DNA of 64,000 nt from JABSQH01 sp965230015 (GTDB lineage: Bacteria > Actinomycetota > Acidimicrobiia > Acidimicrobiales > Ilumatobacteraceae): contig CBDDKF010000002.1 of NCBI GenBank assembly GCA_965230015.1, forward strand, positions 744,001 through 808,000, given 5' to 3'. The translations under genes and the position numbers were made by a program. Below, in pieces: positions 45,203 through 53,704 of this stretch. Position 1 is the first letter of the stretch. Every line of letters starts with the position of its first letter. The notes beneath the pieces were generated by a model that was not told the origin of the DNA, made no database searches, and saw only the letters and a program-made list of their open reading frames with translations.

Positions 45203-46648
45203 ATGCCAGTTGACAACGACCTGTGTTACGCCTCCGGTTCGGATCTGCTGCGGCGGTATGGGACCCGCGAGGTGTCGCCCGTCGAGGTGCTCGACGCGCA
45301 GCTCGCACGGGTCGACGAGGTCAACGATCGGCTCAACTGCATCACCCACCGCTACCTCGACCAAGCATTCGAGGCAGCAAGGGAGGCCGAACGGCGCTAT
45401 GCCAACGGGACGGCACGCCCGCTGGAGGGTTTGACGGTCGGGGTGAAGGACGAGCACGGCCTGGAAGGCTGGACCGTGACGCAGGGTTCTCGAACGTGCG
45501 CAACCGAGACGTTGAGCGAGTCAGAGCCGATCGCTGAACGGCTCGCAGAAGCGGGGGCAGTCATGCCCTTCCAAACGACCGTTCCCGAGTTCTATCTCGC
45601 CGCAGTCACGTGGTCGGAGCTGTGGGGCGTCACCCGCAATCCCTGGAATCTGCGCTATGCGGTCGGCGGCTCCTCGGGCGGTTCGGGTGCAGCACTCGCA
45701 GCTGGCATGTGCACCCTGGCAACCGGTTCGGACATGGGCGGCTCGATCCGCATTCCCTGTGCGTTCAACGGGCTGTACGGGTTCAAGCCGCCGTACGGTC
45801 GGGTCCCGTCGACGACGGACCCGTTCTTGCACATCGCTTCAGCTGGGCCCTTGGCGCGCACGCTGACCGACGTCGCCCGCATGGAGAACGTGATCTCCGG
45901 ACCCCACCCCTACGCGCCGACGGCGATCGCGCCCAAGCTCGAACTCCCGCTCGACCCGCCATCGATCGAGAGCGTTCGTATCGCGTACAGCCCTGATCAG
46001 AGCTGGGCGGTGATCGACCCCGAGGTCCGCACGAACACCGAGGCTGCGCTCGACATCCTCCGAGCCGCTGGCGCCGAGGTCAGTGAGGTCGACCTGGGCC
46101 TCGAGATCACCGATGCCGACATGAGCCAGGCCTTTGCCGAGGCGGCCCTGTTCGGACCGATGGGTGCGCAACTGGCATCGATTGACGAACGAGATGAGCT
46201 GACCACGTACGCCCGGTACTTCTGCGAGAAGGCGGAGAGTGGGTTCGGGCCCGCCGACGCGCTGGCGTTCGAGAACAACATGCTCGAAGGCAACCGCCGT
46301 ATCCACGACAGGGTGTATGCGGAGGGGTTCGACGCGCTCGTGATGCCCACGTTGACCACCAGCCACATTCCTGCCGATCACGACTACACCACGGACCGCA
46401 CGGTGGTCGACGGCACCGAAGTGAGCTCGCTCAGTGGATGGATCCTTACCCCGCTGTTCAATCTGCTCTACACGATGCCGGTGATCGCGGCACCGACCGG
46501 CCTCACGAGTCAGAACGTGCCGACCAGCATGCAAATCGTCGGGCGACCCTACGACGACCTGATGCCGTTCCGTGTCGCCGCTGCGTACGAGCGCCTCGCG
46601 CCGCCGATGTTCATCGACGATCGCCTTCCCGACTTCCGGAGCGAGTAG
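45203..46648 (+). CDS. Amidase signature family hydrolase
   Basis: 481 residues. Lys in LTVGVKDEHGL, the Gly/Ser core GGSSGGSGAALAAG, and the nucleophile region GSDMGGSIRIPCAFNGLYGFKP complete the Ser-cisSer-Lys triad. The C-terminus resembles Asp-tRNA/Glu-tRNA amidotransferase-like amidases but has no partner subunits nearby, so it is a stand-alone amidase. Substrate unknown. The gene is followed, 102 nt later, by the Nif11-type peptide gene. Confidence 0.9.
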   Translation: MPVDNDLCYASGSDLLRRYGTREVSPVEVLDAQLARVDEVNDRLNCITHRYLDQAFEAAREAERRYANGTARPLEGLTVGVKDEHGLEGWTVTQGSRTCATETLSESEPIAERLAEAGAVMPFQTTVPEFYLAAVTWSELWGVTRNPWNLRYAVGGSSGGSGAALAAGMCTLATGSDMGGSIRIPCAFNGLYGFKPPYGRVPSTTDPFLHIASAGPLARTLTDVARMENVISGPHPYAPTAIAPKLELPLDPPSIESVRIAYSPDQSWAVIDPEVRTNTEAALDILRAAGAEVSEVDLGLEITDADMSQAFAEAALFGPMGAQLASIDERDELTTYARYFCEKAESGFGPADALAFENNMLEGNRRIHDRVYAEGFDALVMPTLTTSHIPADHDYTTDRTVVDGTEVSSLSGWILTPLFNLLYTMPVIAAPTGLTSQNVPTSMQIVGRPYDDLMPFRVAAAYERLAPPMFIDDRLPDFRSE

Positions 46649-46750
46649 TCGCGGACCCGGCTCCGGGACTCGGTCGCAGCACCGCCGTTTCGCGTGGCGC
46701 TTGCCGTGACGGGCCTGGTCGGCCAGCCGAAGGAGCAGATCGCGCTCGCT

Positions 46751-47059
46751 ATGGTGGCGAGGGTGACGGTAGAGAACGCCAAGGCCCTTCTGGCGCGAGT
46801 CGAGCGCGAGCCCGAGTTCGCCGAACGGTTGCGCGCTCTGCCTGCCGATGAACGCCGTCGGCTACTCGATCGTGAAGGCATCGGTCCGGTGCGGGCCGAG
46901 CACGTCGAGGCGGCCGCACCTTCGGTCGGCGGTGAACTCTCCGAAGAGGAACTCGAGGCTGTCGCCGGCGGGTTGTCCAAAGGTGGCGGCGACGCAATCG
47001 CCGGTAGTGCTATCGGGACAATCGTGATGTCGCTGGGAGCCGCCGCGTTTGCGGCGTAG
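46751..47059 (+). CDS. Nif11-type RiPP precursor peptide
   Basis: 102 residues from ATG 46751; GTG 46763 is an alternative giving 98 residues and a more typical Nif11 N-terminus (TVENAKALLARVEREPEF). The leader has the Nif11/NHLP pattern: an N-terminal helical part, a central RLRALPADERRRLL, then GELSEEELEAVAGG with the double-Gly cleavage site at residues 73-74. The core (75-102) starts LSKGGGDAIAGSAIG and is Gly/Ala-rich and hydrophobic, with no Cys and only few Ser/Thr. No modifying enzyme, C39 peptidase or transporter is visible within the window. Confidence 0.75.
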   Translation: MVARVTVENAKALLARVEREPEFAERLRALPADERRRLLDREGIGPVRAEHVEAAAPSVGGELSEEELEAVAGGLSKGGGDAIAGSAIGTIVMSLGAAAFAA

Positions 47060-47084
47060 CGGTCGCCGCTACGAAACGCGACCT

Positions 47085-47102
47085 TGAGGCACCTTTGCCT
47101 CA
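47085..47102. terminator. Bidirectional hairpin terminator
   Basis: TGAGGCA-CCTT-TGCCTCA, a perfect 7-bp stem with a 4-nt loop, lying between the Nif11-type gene and the convergent tRNA-Leu. Confidence 0.6.
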
Positions 47103-47130
47103 TCGACTCGCCGTGCCGTCGCTATCGCGG

Positions 47131-47221
47131 TGGTGTCGGAGGGGGGACTTGAACCCCCACGCCCATTAAGTAGGGCACTAGCACCTCAAGCTAGCGCGTC
47201 TGCCAATTCCGCCACTCCGAC
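47131..47221 (-). tRNA. tRNA-Leu (anticodon GAG)
   Basis: Minus-strand cloverleaf: acceptor arms GTCGGAG/CTCCGAC, D-loop TGGCGGAATTGGCAGACG, anticodon stem CTAGC/GCTAG around TTGAGGT (anticodon GAG), a long variable arm as in class II tRNAs, and a T-arm with GTTCAAGTC. Discriminator A and encoded CCA at 47131-47133. It reads CUC and CUU codons. It lies 61 nt downstream of secG on the same strand. Confidence 0.96.
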
Positions 47222-47282
47222 GTGGTGATGGTGTTCGTGAAGGTCTGAGATCCTACCGCGCCAGCGCCGTGGCACCCACCCG

Positions 47283-47525
47283 TCAGATGACGGGTAACAG
47301 GAAGCTCAGCGCCAAGACCGTGAAGATCCAGATCAGCGCAAACACGAAGGTGATCCGGTTGAGGTTGCGCTCGGCCGCAGTCGACCCGAGCGCCGCTCCC
47401 CCGCCGCCGCCGAACATGTCGGAGAGGCCACCACCACGGCCGCTGTGCATGAGGATGCCAGCGATCAACGCGCCCATCGAGACGACGTTGAGCACCAAAG
47501 TGATGTAGAGGATCACGTCTCGCAC
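47283..47525 (-). CDS. secG: Preprotein translocase subunit SecG
   Basis: 80 residues from GTG 47525, the usual SecG length; the frame extends 14 residues further to a GTG at 47567. Two membrane helices (about 2-24 and 58-79) flank the conserved loop HSGRGGGLSDMFGGGGG...GSTAAERNLNRIT. It is the small stimulatory subunit of the SecYEG channel. Located, as usual in Actinobacteria, on the tpiA side of the glycolytic block, though an ABC transporter now separates them. Confidence 0.93.
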   Translation of the reverse strand: MRDVILYITLVLNVVSMGALIAGILMHSGRGGGLSDMFGGGGGAALGSTAAERNLNRITFVFALIWIFTVLALSFLLPVI

Positions 47526-47588
47526 GGTTCGCCATGCTACCGAGCTGATCCGCAAACCCGCCGCCACGGTGTGTGTCAGCCTGGGTCG

Positions 47589-48614
47589 ATGGGCAACACG
47601 ATCGAACTCAGAATCCGCACCGTCGTCTACGTCATCGCCTCACTGCTCGTGGGCGTCGTCGCCACGCTCGTCGCAACGTCGGCATGGAGTGCCGATGCGG
47701 CTCCCGGCGACACCGACTCGACCTATGTGCCCACCGCCGGGTGCAGGCTGACCGACACACGGTCAACCAGCCAAGTGGGTCCCCGCTCGACCAAGCTCGG
47801 CGAGAACGACACCATGCTGGTGAGAGTCCACGGCTCGAACGGTGAATGCACCGGGCCGCTCGCCATCCCAAGCGACGCCGTCGGTCTCGCCACCAACGTG
47901 ACGATCGTGGACGCCACCGCACGCTCGAACATTCGCGTGTACCGCGGCGACCTGGCGACGCCGCCGACGCTGTCGAACATCAACGTGGTGCCCGGGGGCG
48001 CGCCAGCACCGAACAAGGTCGACGTGCAACTCGCGCCCGACGGAACGATCCAGGTGTACAACTTCAAAGGCAGCGTGCACGTGATCATCGACGTGGTCGG
48101 GCATTACACAAAGACCAGCCTGGGCGGCCTCGACGATCGCCTCGCTGCGCTCGAGGGCGCCGTCGCCGGCGACATCACGATGCAGAACGGCCTCGGCCCG
48201 ACCGAGCCCACCGCGCTCGGCCCCGCCAACATCATCAACGCGGTGAACCGGGTCATCGTGCAGTCGCCGAATGGCAACTTCTCCGGCGCCGTCGCCAACA
48301 TCCATGGCCCGACCGCACGTGGGGGCATCGAATACGCACTCTCGTCGCTCACCTACTGCGTGAACGTCGACGAGCTCGACGGCTCGTTCGTTGCCGCAGT
48401 GGAGGTCCATGCCTCGGCGGAGGGACTCGGTTCGACCACCGTCGAGATCGGCAAGGACACCACGCCCAACACCAGCGACGGCTGCCGCACGTTGCAGGTG
48501 AACGACACGATCGCACGCCGAGGCGTGCTCGCCGTCTTCGGGGTCGACGGGAACGGACCGGGTGACCAAGTCGACTTCGTCGGTATCACCACCACGTGGT
48601 CGCCGCTCCCGTGA
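47589..48614 (+). CDS. Secreted protein of the Acidimicrobiia-type beta-domain family
   Basis: 341 residues from ATG 47589. A signal peptide or anchor (VVYVIASLLVGVVATLVATSAWSADAA) is followed by a beta-rich domain ending in IQVYNFKGSVHVIIDVVGHYT near 175, a motif recurrent in secreted proteins of this class. A short coiled segment (LGGLDDRLAALEGAVAG) then leads to a second beta domain (about 215-341) with two Cys. Function unknown. Divergent from secG. Confidence 0.7.
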   Translation: MGNTIELRIRTVVYVIASLLVGVVATLVATSAWSADAAPGDTDSTYVPTAGCRLTDTRSTSQVGPRSTKLGENDTMLVRVHGSNGECTGPLAIPSDAVGLATNVTIVDATARSNIRVYRGDLATPPTLSNINVVPGGAPAPNKVDVQLAPDGTIQVYNFKGSVHVIIDVVGHYTKTSLGGLDDRLAALEGAVAGDITMQNGLGPTEPTALGPANIINAVNRVIVQSPNGNFSGAVANIHGPTARGGIEYALSSLTYCVNVDELDGSFVAAVEVHASAEGLGSTTVEIGKDTTPNTSDGCRTLQVNDTIARRGVLAVFGVDGNGPGDQVDFVGITTTWSPLP

Positions 48615-48633
48615 TGACACTCGGCGCATCGCG

Positions 48634-48680
48634 TTCTCGGTGCCGAGGGTGGCGGATTCCGCAACTCTGAGCGCCGAGAA
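48634..48680. repeat. 47-bp palindromic repeat, copy 1
   Basis: Begins TTCTCGG and ends GCCGAGAA. The ends form a terminal inverted repeat, and an inner GCGGATTCCGC-type palindrome lies between. 37 of 47 positions match copy 2 at 48716-48762. Located in the 177-bp convergent gap after the secreted-protein gene. Confidence 0.6.
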
Positions 48681-48715
48681 GCCGCTCAGCAGGGACCACG
48701 GCGCGAGCACGTCGC

Positions 48716-48762
48716 TTCTCGGCGTCGAGGATGGCGGAACCCGCGACGGAGGGCGCCGAGAA
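48716..48762. repeat. 47-bp palindromic repeat, copy 2
   Basis: Begins TTCTCGGCG and ends CGCCGAGAA, a perfect 9-bp terminal inverted repeat. Same length and orientation as copy 1, 82 bp away. Could act as a terminator or be a REP-like element. Confidence 0.6.
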
Positions 48763-48791
48763 TCGCGGGCAGCACGGCGCCGACGGACCGG

Positions 48792-49325
48792 TCACCCGTA
48801 GTCGTCGGGCATCCACTTACGGCGGCGGTAGGTCCACGTCGCCGTGGCGCCCTCGCGCGGGGGCTGCACCGCATCGAACTCCACGTCGTGGCCGAGCTGC
48901 TCGATCAGGGCGTCGAGCCGGTCGAACTCGTCGAGCCCCTCCCCCGTGTCGACCAACAGGTATCGGCGACGGCCGACGATGGCGGTGAACCCGCCGTGGG
49001 TGAATTTGCGGATCCCCAGTGAAAAGCTCGGACGAGCGCGCACGATGCGCGACACGTCATCCCACGGAATCAGCTGGCGACGGAACGCCATCCGGCGTTC
49101 CGCGCCACGCGCATCGAAGGTGGTGGCGATCGGATAGTCGAACAACACGACCATCACGGCGATCACACCAATGATCAGGATCGACGTCGGAATGAGCCGC
49201 CACCCTGCCACCGCGACGGCGAAGGCGCCGGTGGCCAACAGGATCGACGCGCCGAAAATCGTGCCGATGAACCCACGCCACGTCGAGTGCAGCGTGACCG
49301 ATGCGGGTGCAGCGGCGCTGCTCAC
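48792..49325 (-). CDS. Membrane protein with PH-like domain
   Basis: 177 residues from a GTG. Two hydrophobic segments (about 17-39 and 44-64) precede a bacterial PH-like soluble domain (RRQLIPWDDVSRIVRARPSFSLGIRK, GEGLDEFDRLDALIEQLG), as in the Rv-type PH_6/DUF2581 membrane proteins. Start 8 nt after the ABC ATPase stop, same direction. Function unknown. Confidence 0.7.
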   Translation of the reverse strand: MSSAAAPASVTLHSTWRGFIGTIFGASILLATGAFAVAVAGWRLIPTSILIIGVIAVMVVLFDYPIATTFDARGAERRMAFRRQLIPWDDVSRIVRARPSFSLGIRKFTHGGFTAIVGRRRYLLVDTGEGLDEFDRLDALIEQLGHDVEFDAVQPPREGATATWTYRRRKWMPDDYG

Positions 49326-49333
49326 GACCGCGG

Positions 49334-50473
49334 TCAGCGCTGGGAGATGTCGACGTTGCGACCCATCTGCCGGGTCCGGTCGAGCAACGTCTCACCAGCT
49401 GTCAGCGGGAAGTGGCACGATACGTAGTGGCCGGGCGTGACCTCGGTGAGCTCGGGCGTCTCCTGCGAGCACTTGTCCTTGGCCACCGGGCAGCGGGGAT
49501 GGAACCGGCAACCCTTCGGCGGATTGGCCGGGCTGGGCACGTCGCCCTCCAGGATGATCCGCTTGCGCTCGCGTTCGCGCTTGGGATCGGCGACGGGCAC
49601 CGCCGACAGCAACGACTGTGTGTACGGATGAGCCGGCTGGTCGTAGAGCGTGGTGCGATCGGTCACCTCGGCGAGACGACCGAGGTACATCACGGCGATG
49701 CGGTCGCTGGTGTGACGAACCACGGACAGGTCGTGGGCAATGAAGATGTACGACAGGTCGAACTCGTCCTGCAGCTCGTCGAGCAGGTTCAACACCTGCG
49801 CCTGAATCGACACGTCGAGCGCCGACACCGGCTCGTCGAGCACGATGACCTTCGGCCGCAACGCCAGCGAGCGGGCGATGCCGATGCGCTGGCGTTGACC
49901 GCCAGAGAACTCGTGGGGATACCGGTTGCCGTGCTCGGCCAGCAGACCCACACGGGTCAGCAGGTCGCCGACGCGGTCTTTGGCTTCCTTGCGCGATACA
50001 CCATGAATGCGCATCGGTTCGCCAACGATGTCGCGAATCGGCAGGCGCGGGTTGAGCGACGCGTACGGATCTTGGAACACCATCTGCAGATCGCTGCGCA
50101 GCTGTTGCAGACGGCGTCGACCAGCGAGCGTGACGTCTTCGTCGCCGAACATCACCTGACCCGACGTGGGTTCGATCAGTCGCAGCAGCGAACGGCCGAG
50201 CGTGGACTTGCCGCAGCCCGATTCGCCCACCACACCGAGCGTCTCGTTGGGGAACAGGTTGAAGCTGACGTCGGAGACAGCCTTCACCGACCCGACCTGC
50301 CGGCGGAACACGCCGGCACGAATCGGGAACTCCTTCACCAGGTTGCGCACCCGCAGGAGGGGCTCGCCGATGTCGAGCGTGGACACCGCACCGGAGTCGA
50401 ACGGCGAGACGTCGTCGGCGCCCAGGTCCAAACTGCCCCGATCGATGTCGCCGCGATCAGATGCGTCGGTCAT
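49334..50473 (-). CDS. Oligopeptide/dipeptide ABC transporter ATPase (OppF/DppF-like)
   Basis: 379 residues from ATG 50473, which overlaps the upstream ATPase stop (ATGA). Walker A GESGCGKST, Q-loop MVFQDPYASLNPR, ABC signature FSGGQRQR, Walker B VIVLDEPVSALDVS, H-switch IAHDLS. The C-terminal Cys motif region (GCRFHPRCPVAKDKCSQETP) may bind an Fe-S cluster, as in the family. It has an N-terminal extension of about 38 residues. Energises import through the OppBC pore. Confidence 0.93.
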   Translation of the reverse strand: MTDASDRGDIDRGSLDLGADDVSPFDSGAVSTLDIGEPLLRVRNLVKEFPIRAGVFRRQVGSVKAVSDVSFNLFPNETLGVVGESGCGKSTLGRSLLRLIEPTSGQVMFGDEDVTLAGRRRLQQLRSDLQMVFQDPYASLNPRLPIRDIVGEPMRIHGVSRKEAKDRVGDLLTRVGLLAEHGNRYPHEFSGGQRQRIGIARSLALRPKVIVLDEPVSALDVSIQAQVLNLLDELQDEFDLSYIFIAHDLSVVRHTSDRIAVMYLGRLAEVTDRTTLYDQPAHPYTQSLLSAVPVADPKRERERKRIILEGDVPSPANPPKGCRFHPRCPVAKDKCSQETPELTEVTPGHYVSCHFPLTAGETLLDRTRQMGRNVDISQR

Positions 50474-51486
50474 GCTGGGGCCTCCACGGCGACTTCGATG
50501 TCGGCGGTGCGAATGCACCGGCTGGCGTGGTGCGCCTCGCCGACCGGCACCAGTTCGGGTACCGCAGTGCCACAGTCGGGGATGGCCATCGAGCAGCGAG
50601 GTGCAAAGGCACACCCGGGCGGCGGGTGGGCCAAGCTCGGCGGGTTGCCCGGAATGGAGCTGAGGCTGTCCTTCACCGTCTCGAGGTCGGGGATCGAATC
50701 GAGCAACGCCCGGGTGTACGGGTTGCGCGATCGGTAGAACACGTCGTCGACGTCGCCGGTCTCCATGAGTCGGCTGGCGTACATCACCTGCACACGGTCG
50801 GCGGCACCGGCCACGAGTCCGAGGTCGTGGGTGATCAGCATCATCGCCGAACCGGTCTGCTCCTGCACGTCGTAGAGCACCTCCATCACCTGGGCCTGCA
50901 CGGTGACGTCGAGCGCCGTGGTGGGCTCGTCGGCGATGAGCAGCTTCGGGTCGTTGGCGATGGCCATGGCGATCATCGCTCGCTGGCGCATCCCGCCCGA
51001 GTACTCGTGCGGATACTGCGCTGCCCTTCGCTTCGGCTCGGGTACGCCGACCGCAGCGAGCAAGTCGACGGCCTTGCTCCACGCCTCTTTCTTGTTGGCG
51101 TCGGTATGCAACACGATCGACTCGACGATCTGGTCGCCGACCGAGAACACCGGGTTCATCGCCGTCATCGGATCCTGGAAGATCATGGCGATGTCACGTC
51201 CGCGGATGGAACGTATCTCTTCGTCTTCCATCGACAGCAGGTCCATGCCGTCGAAGATCACGTCGCCGGTGATCTCGGTATTGCGCGGGTGCAGCTGCAT
51301 CAACGCCAGCGCGGTCACCGACTTGCCTGAGCCCGACTCGCCGACAACGGCGAGCACCTCGCCCGGCGAGATCTCGAACGACACGTTGCTGACGGCTTTG
51401 ACCACGCCCTCGCGGGAGTGGAAGCCGACCGACAGGTCGTCGACGGTGAGCAGCGGGGCTGGCGTCGAACCGTTGGGTGAGTTCAC
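50470..51486 (-). CDS. Oligopeptide/dipeptide ABC transporter ATPase (OppD/DppD-like)
   Basis: 338 residues. Walker A GESGSGKSV, Q-loop MIFQDPMTAMNPVF, signature YSGGMRQRAMIAMAI, Walker B LLIADEPTTALDVT and ITHDLG. The C-terminal Cys region (GCAFAPRCSMAIPDCG) is typical. It overlaps its neighbours by ATGA on both sides, so the operon is tightly coupled. Confidence 0.93.
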   Translation of the reverse strand: MNSPNGSTPAPLLTVDDLSVGFHSREGVVKAVSNVSFEISPGEVLAVVGESGSGKSVTALALMQLHPRNTEITGDVIFDGMDLLSMEDEEIRSIRGRDIAMIFQDPMTAMNPVFSVGDQIVESIVLHTDANKKEAWSKAVDLLAAVGVPEPKRRAAQYPHEYSGGMRQRAMIAMAIANDPKLLIADEPTTALDVTVQAQVMEVLYDVQEQTGSAMMLITHDLGLVAGAADRVQVMYASRLMETGDVDDVFYRSRNPYTRALLDSIPDLETVKDSLSSIPGNPPSLAHPPPGCAFAPRCSMAIPDCGTAVPELVPVGEAHHASRCIRTADIEVAVEAPA

Positions 51487-52625
51487 GGCGCCCCCGGGCT
51501 GGAGTTCGACTCGGGCGGCACGGTGCCGGTGAGCCGGCCTCCACCGACCGAAAGCACATTGCCCCGGGTGCGGCCGTCCATGCCGCCAGCCTTGGTGCCG
51601 TCCTTGCGGCGCTTCTTGGCGGCCTTCTTGGCATCGAACTTGCCGCCCTCGACCTTGGCCTTCGGGTCGAGCGCATCGCGCAGGCCGTCACCGATGAAGT
51701 TGATGCACAACACGATCAGCACGATGAAGAAGCCCGGCATCAGCACACGAATCGGGTCGGTGGCGATCGAGCCCTTGGCATCGGCGACCAACGTGCCCAA
51801 CGACGCGTTCGGGGGCTGCACACCGAGGCCGAGGAACGACAACGTCGATTCGAGCACGATCACCGTGCCGACGAGCAACGTCACCTCGACCACGACGGCA
51901 CCGATCACGTTGGGTAACACGTGTCTGCCGATGATTCTGCCGTGGGAGGCGCCAGCGGCTCTGGCCGCCATCACGTAGTCGGCCTCCTTGATCGACAGCA
52001 CCACTCCTCGCACCACCCGGGCGATGCGGGTCCACAGCAGCAGGGCCAGCACCAGCGCGAGGCGGTTGGCGTCACGACCGAAGTAGAGGGCGAACACCGC
52101 CAGGATCAGCAGCGCCGGCACCACGAGCACCAGGTTGATCAGCTGAGAGATCGCCACGTCGACCCACCGGCCGAAGTACGCCGCCACCGCGCCGAACAAG
52201 GTGCCGATCACGGTGGCGATCACCGCGGCCAGCAGGCCGATCCGCATCGAATAGCGACCGCCCTGTGCGGTGCGCACGAACAGGTCGCGGCCGATCTCGT
52301 CGGTGCCGAAGGGGTGATCCCACGACGGTCCGAGCAAGCGGTCGCGCACGTTGCGTTCGTCGAAGCTGTATTGACTGAAGTAGGGCGCAATGAAGAACAT
52401 CGCCACGATGAGCAGCAAGCCGATGAGGCCGACCAACGCCAGGCGGTGGCGGATGAACTTCTCCCACGTGAGCCGGCCGAACGACTTCGGTTTCTCGGTG
52501 AGGCCTTCGACCTCGCCGGCGGAGAACAGTGGCGCCTGCTCCGGATTGCCGTGATCGCGAGGCCCGTGCACCTGCGGGTCGCGTAACTCCTCGGTGGCGA
52601 TCTCGGTCGCTTCTGTGTCAGCCAT
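51483..52625 (-). CDS. ABC transporter permease (OppC/DppC-like)
   Basis: 380 residues. An N-terminal cytoplasmic part (about 1-55) and a first helix are followed by the BPD_transp domain with the EAA motif (YVMAARAAGASHGRIIGRHVLPNVIG) and LESTLSFLGLGVQPPNASLGTLVA. An unusually long basic C-terminal tail of about 60 residues (KKAAKKRRKDGTKAGG and then Gly/Pro-rich) follows the last helix. Pairs with the OppB-like gene 10 nt upstream. Confidence 0.92.
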   Translation of the reverse strand: MADTEATEIATEELRDPQVHGPRDHGNPEQAPLFSAGEVEGLTEKPKSFGRLTWEKFIRHRLALVGLIGLLLIVAMFFIAPYFSQYSFDERNVRDRLLGPSWDHPFGTDEIGRDLFVRTAQGGRYSMRIGLLAAVIATVIGTLFGAVAAYFGRWVDVAISQLINLVLVVPALLILAVFALYFGRDANRLALVLALLLWTRIARVVRGVVLSIKEADYVMAARAAGASHGRIIGRHVLPNVIGAVVVEVTLLVGTVIVLESTLSFLGLGVQPPNASLGTLVADAKGSIATDPIRVLMPGFFIVLIVLCINFIGDGLRDALDPKAKVEGGKFDAKKAAKKRRKDGTKAGGMDGRTRGNVLSVGGGRLTGTVPPESNSSPGAP

Positions 52626-52635
52626 CAGATCACCA

Positions 52636-53592
<957 letters not shown>

Positions 53593-53704
53593 GGTGGTGA
53601 GATCGTAAACCCAACTCGACGGTCCCCTCGACGTCGAGCCGAATGGCCGGGGTGCGGGCGCTCGATGGCGCCCGCACCCCGATCAATCGATGGGTGCTAC
53701 GTGA

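Noticed and set aside
48586..48874. Short minus-strand open frames across the 47-bp repeats
   Set aside because: Arg-rich translations with no start signal; the repeats explain the sequence better.
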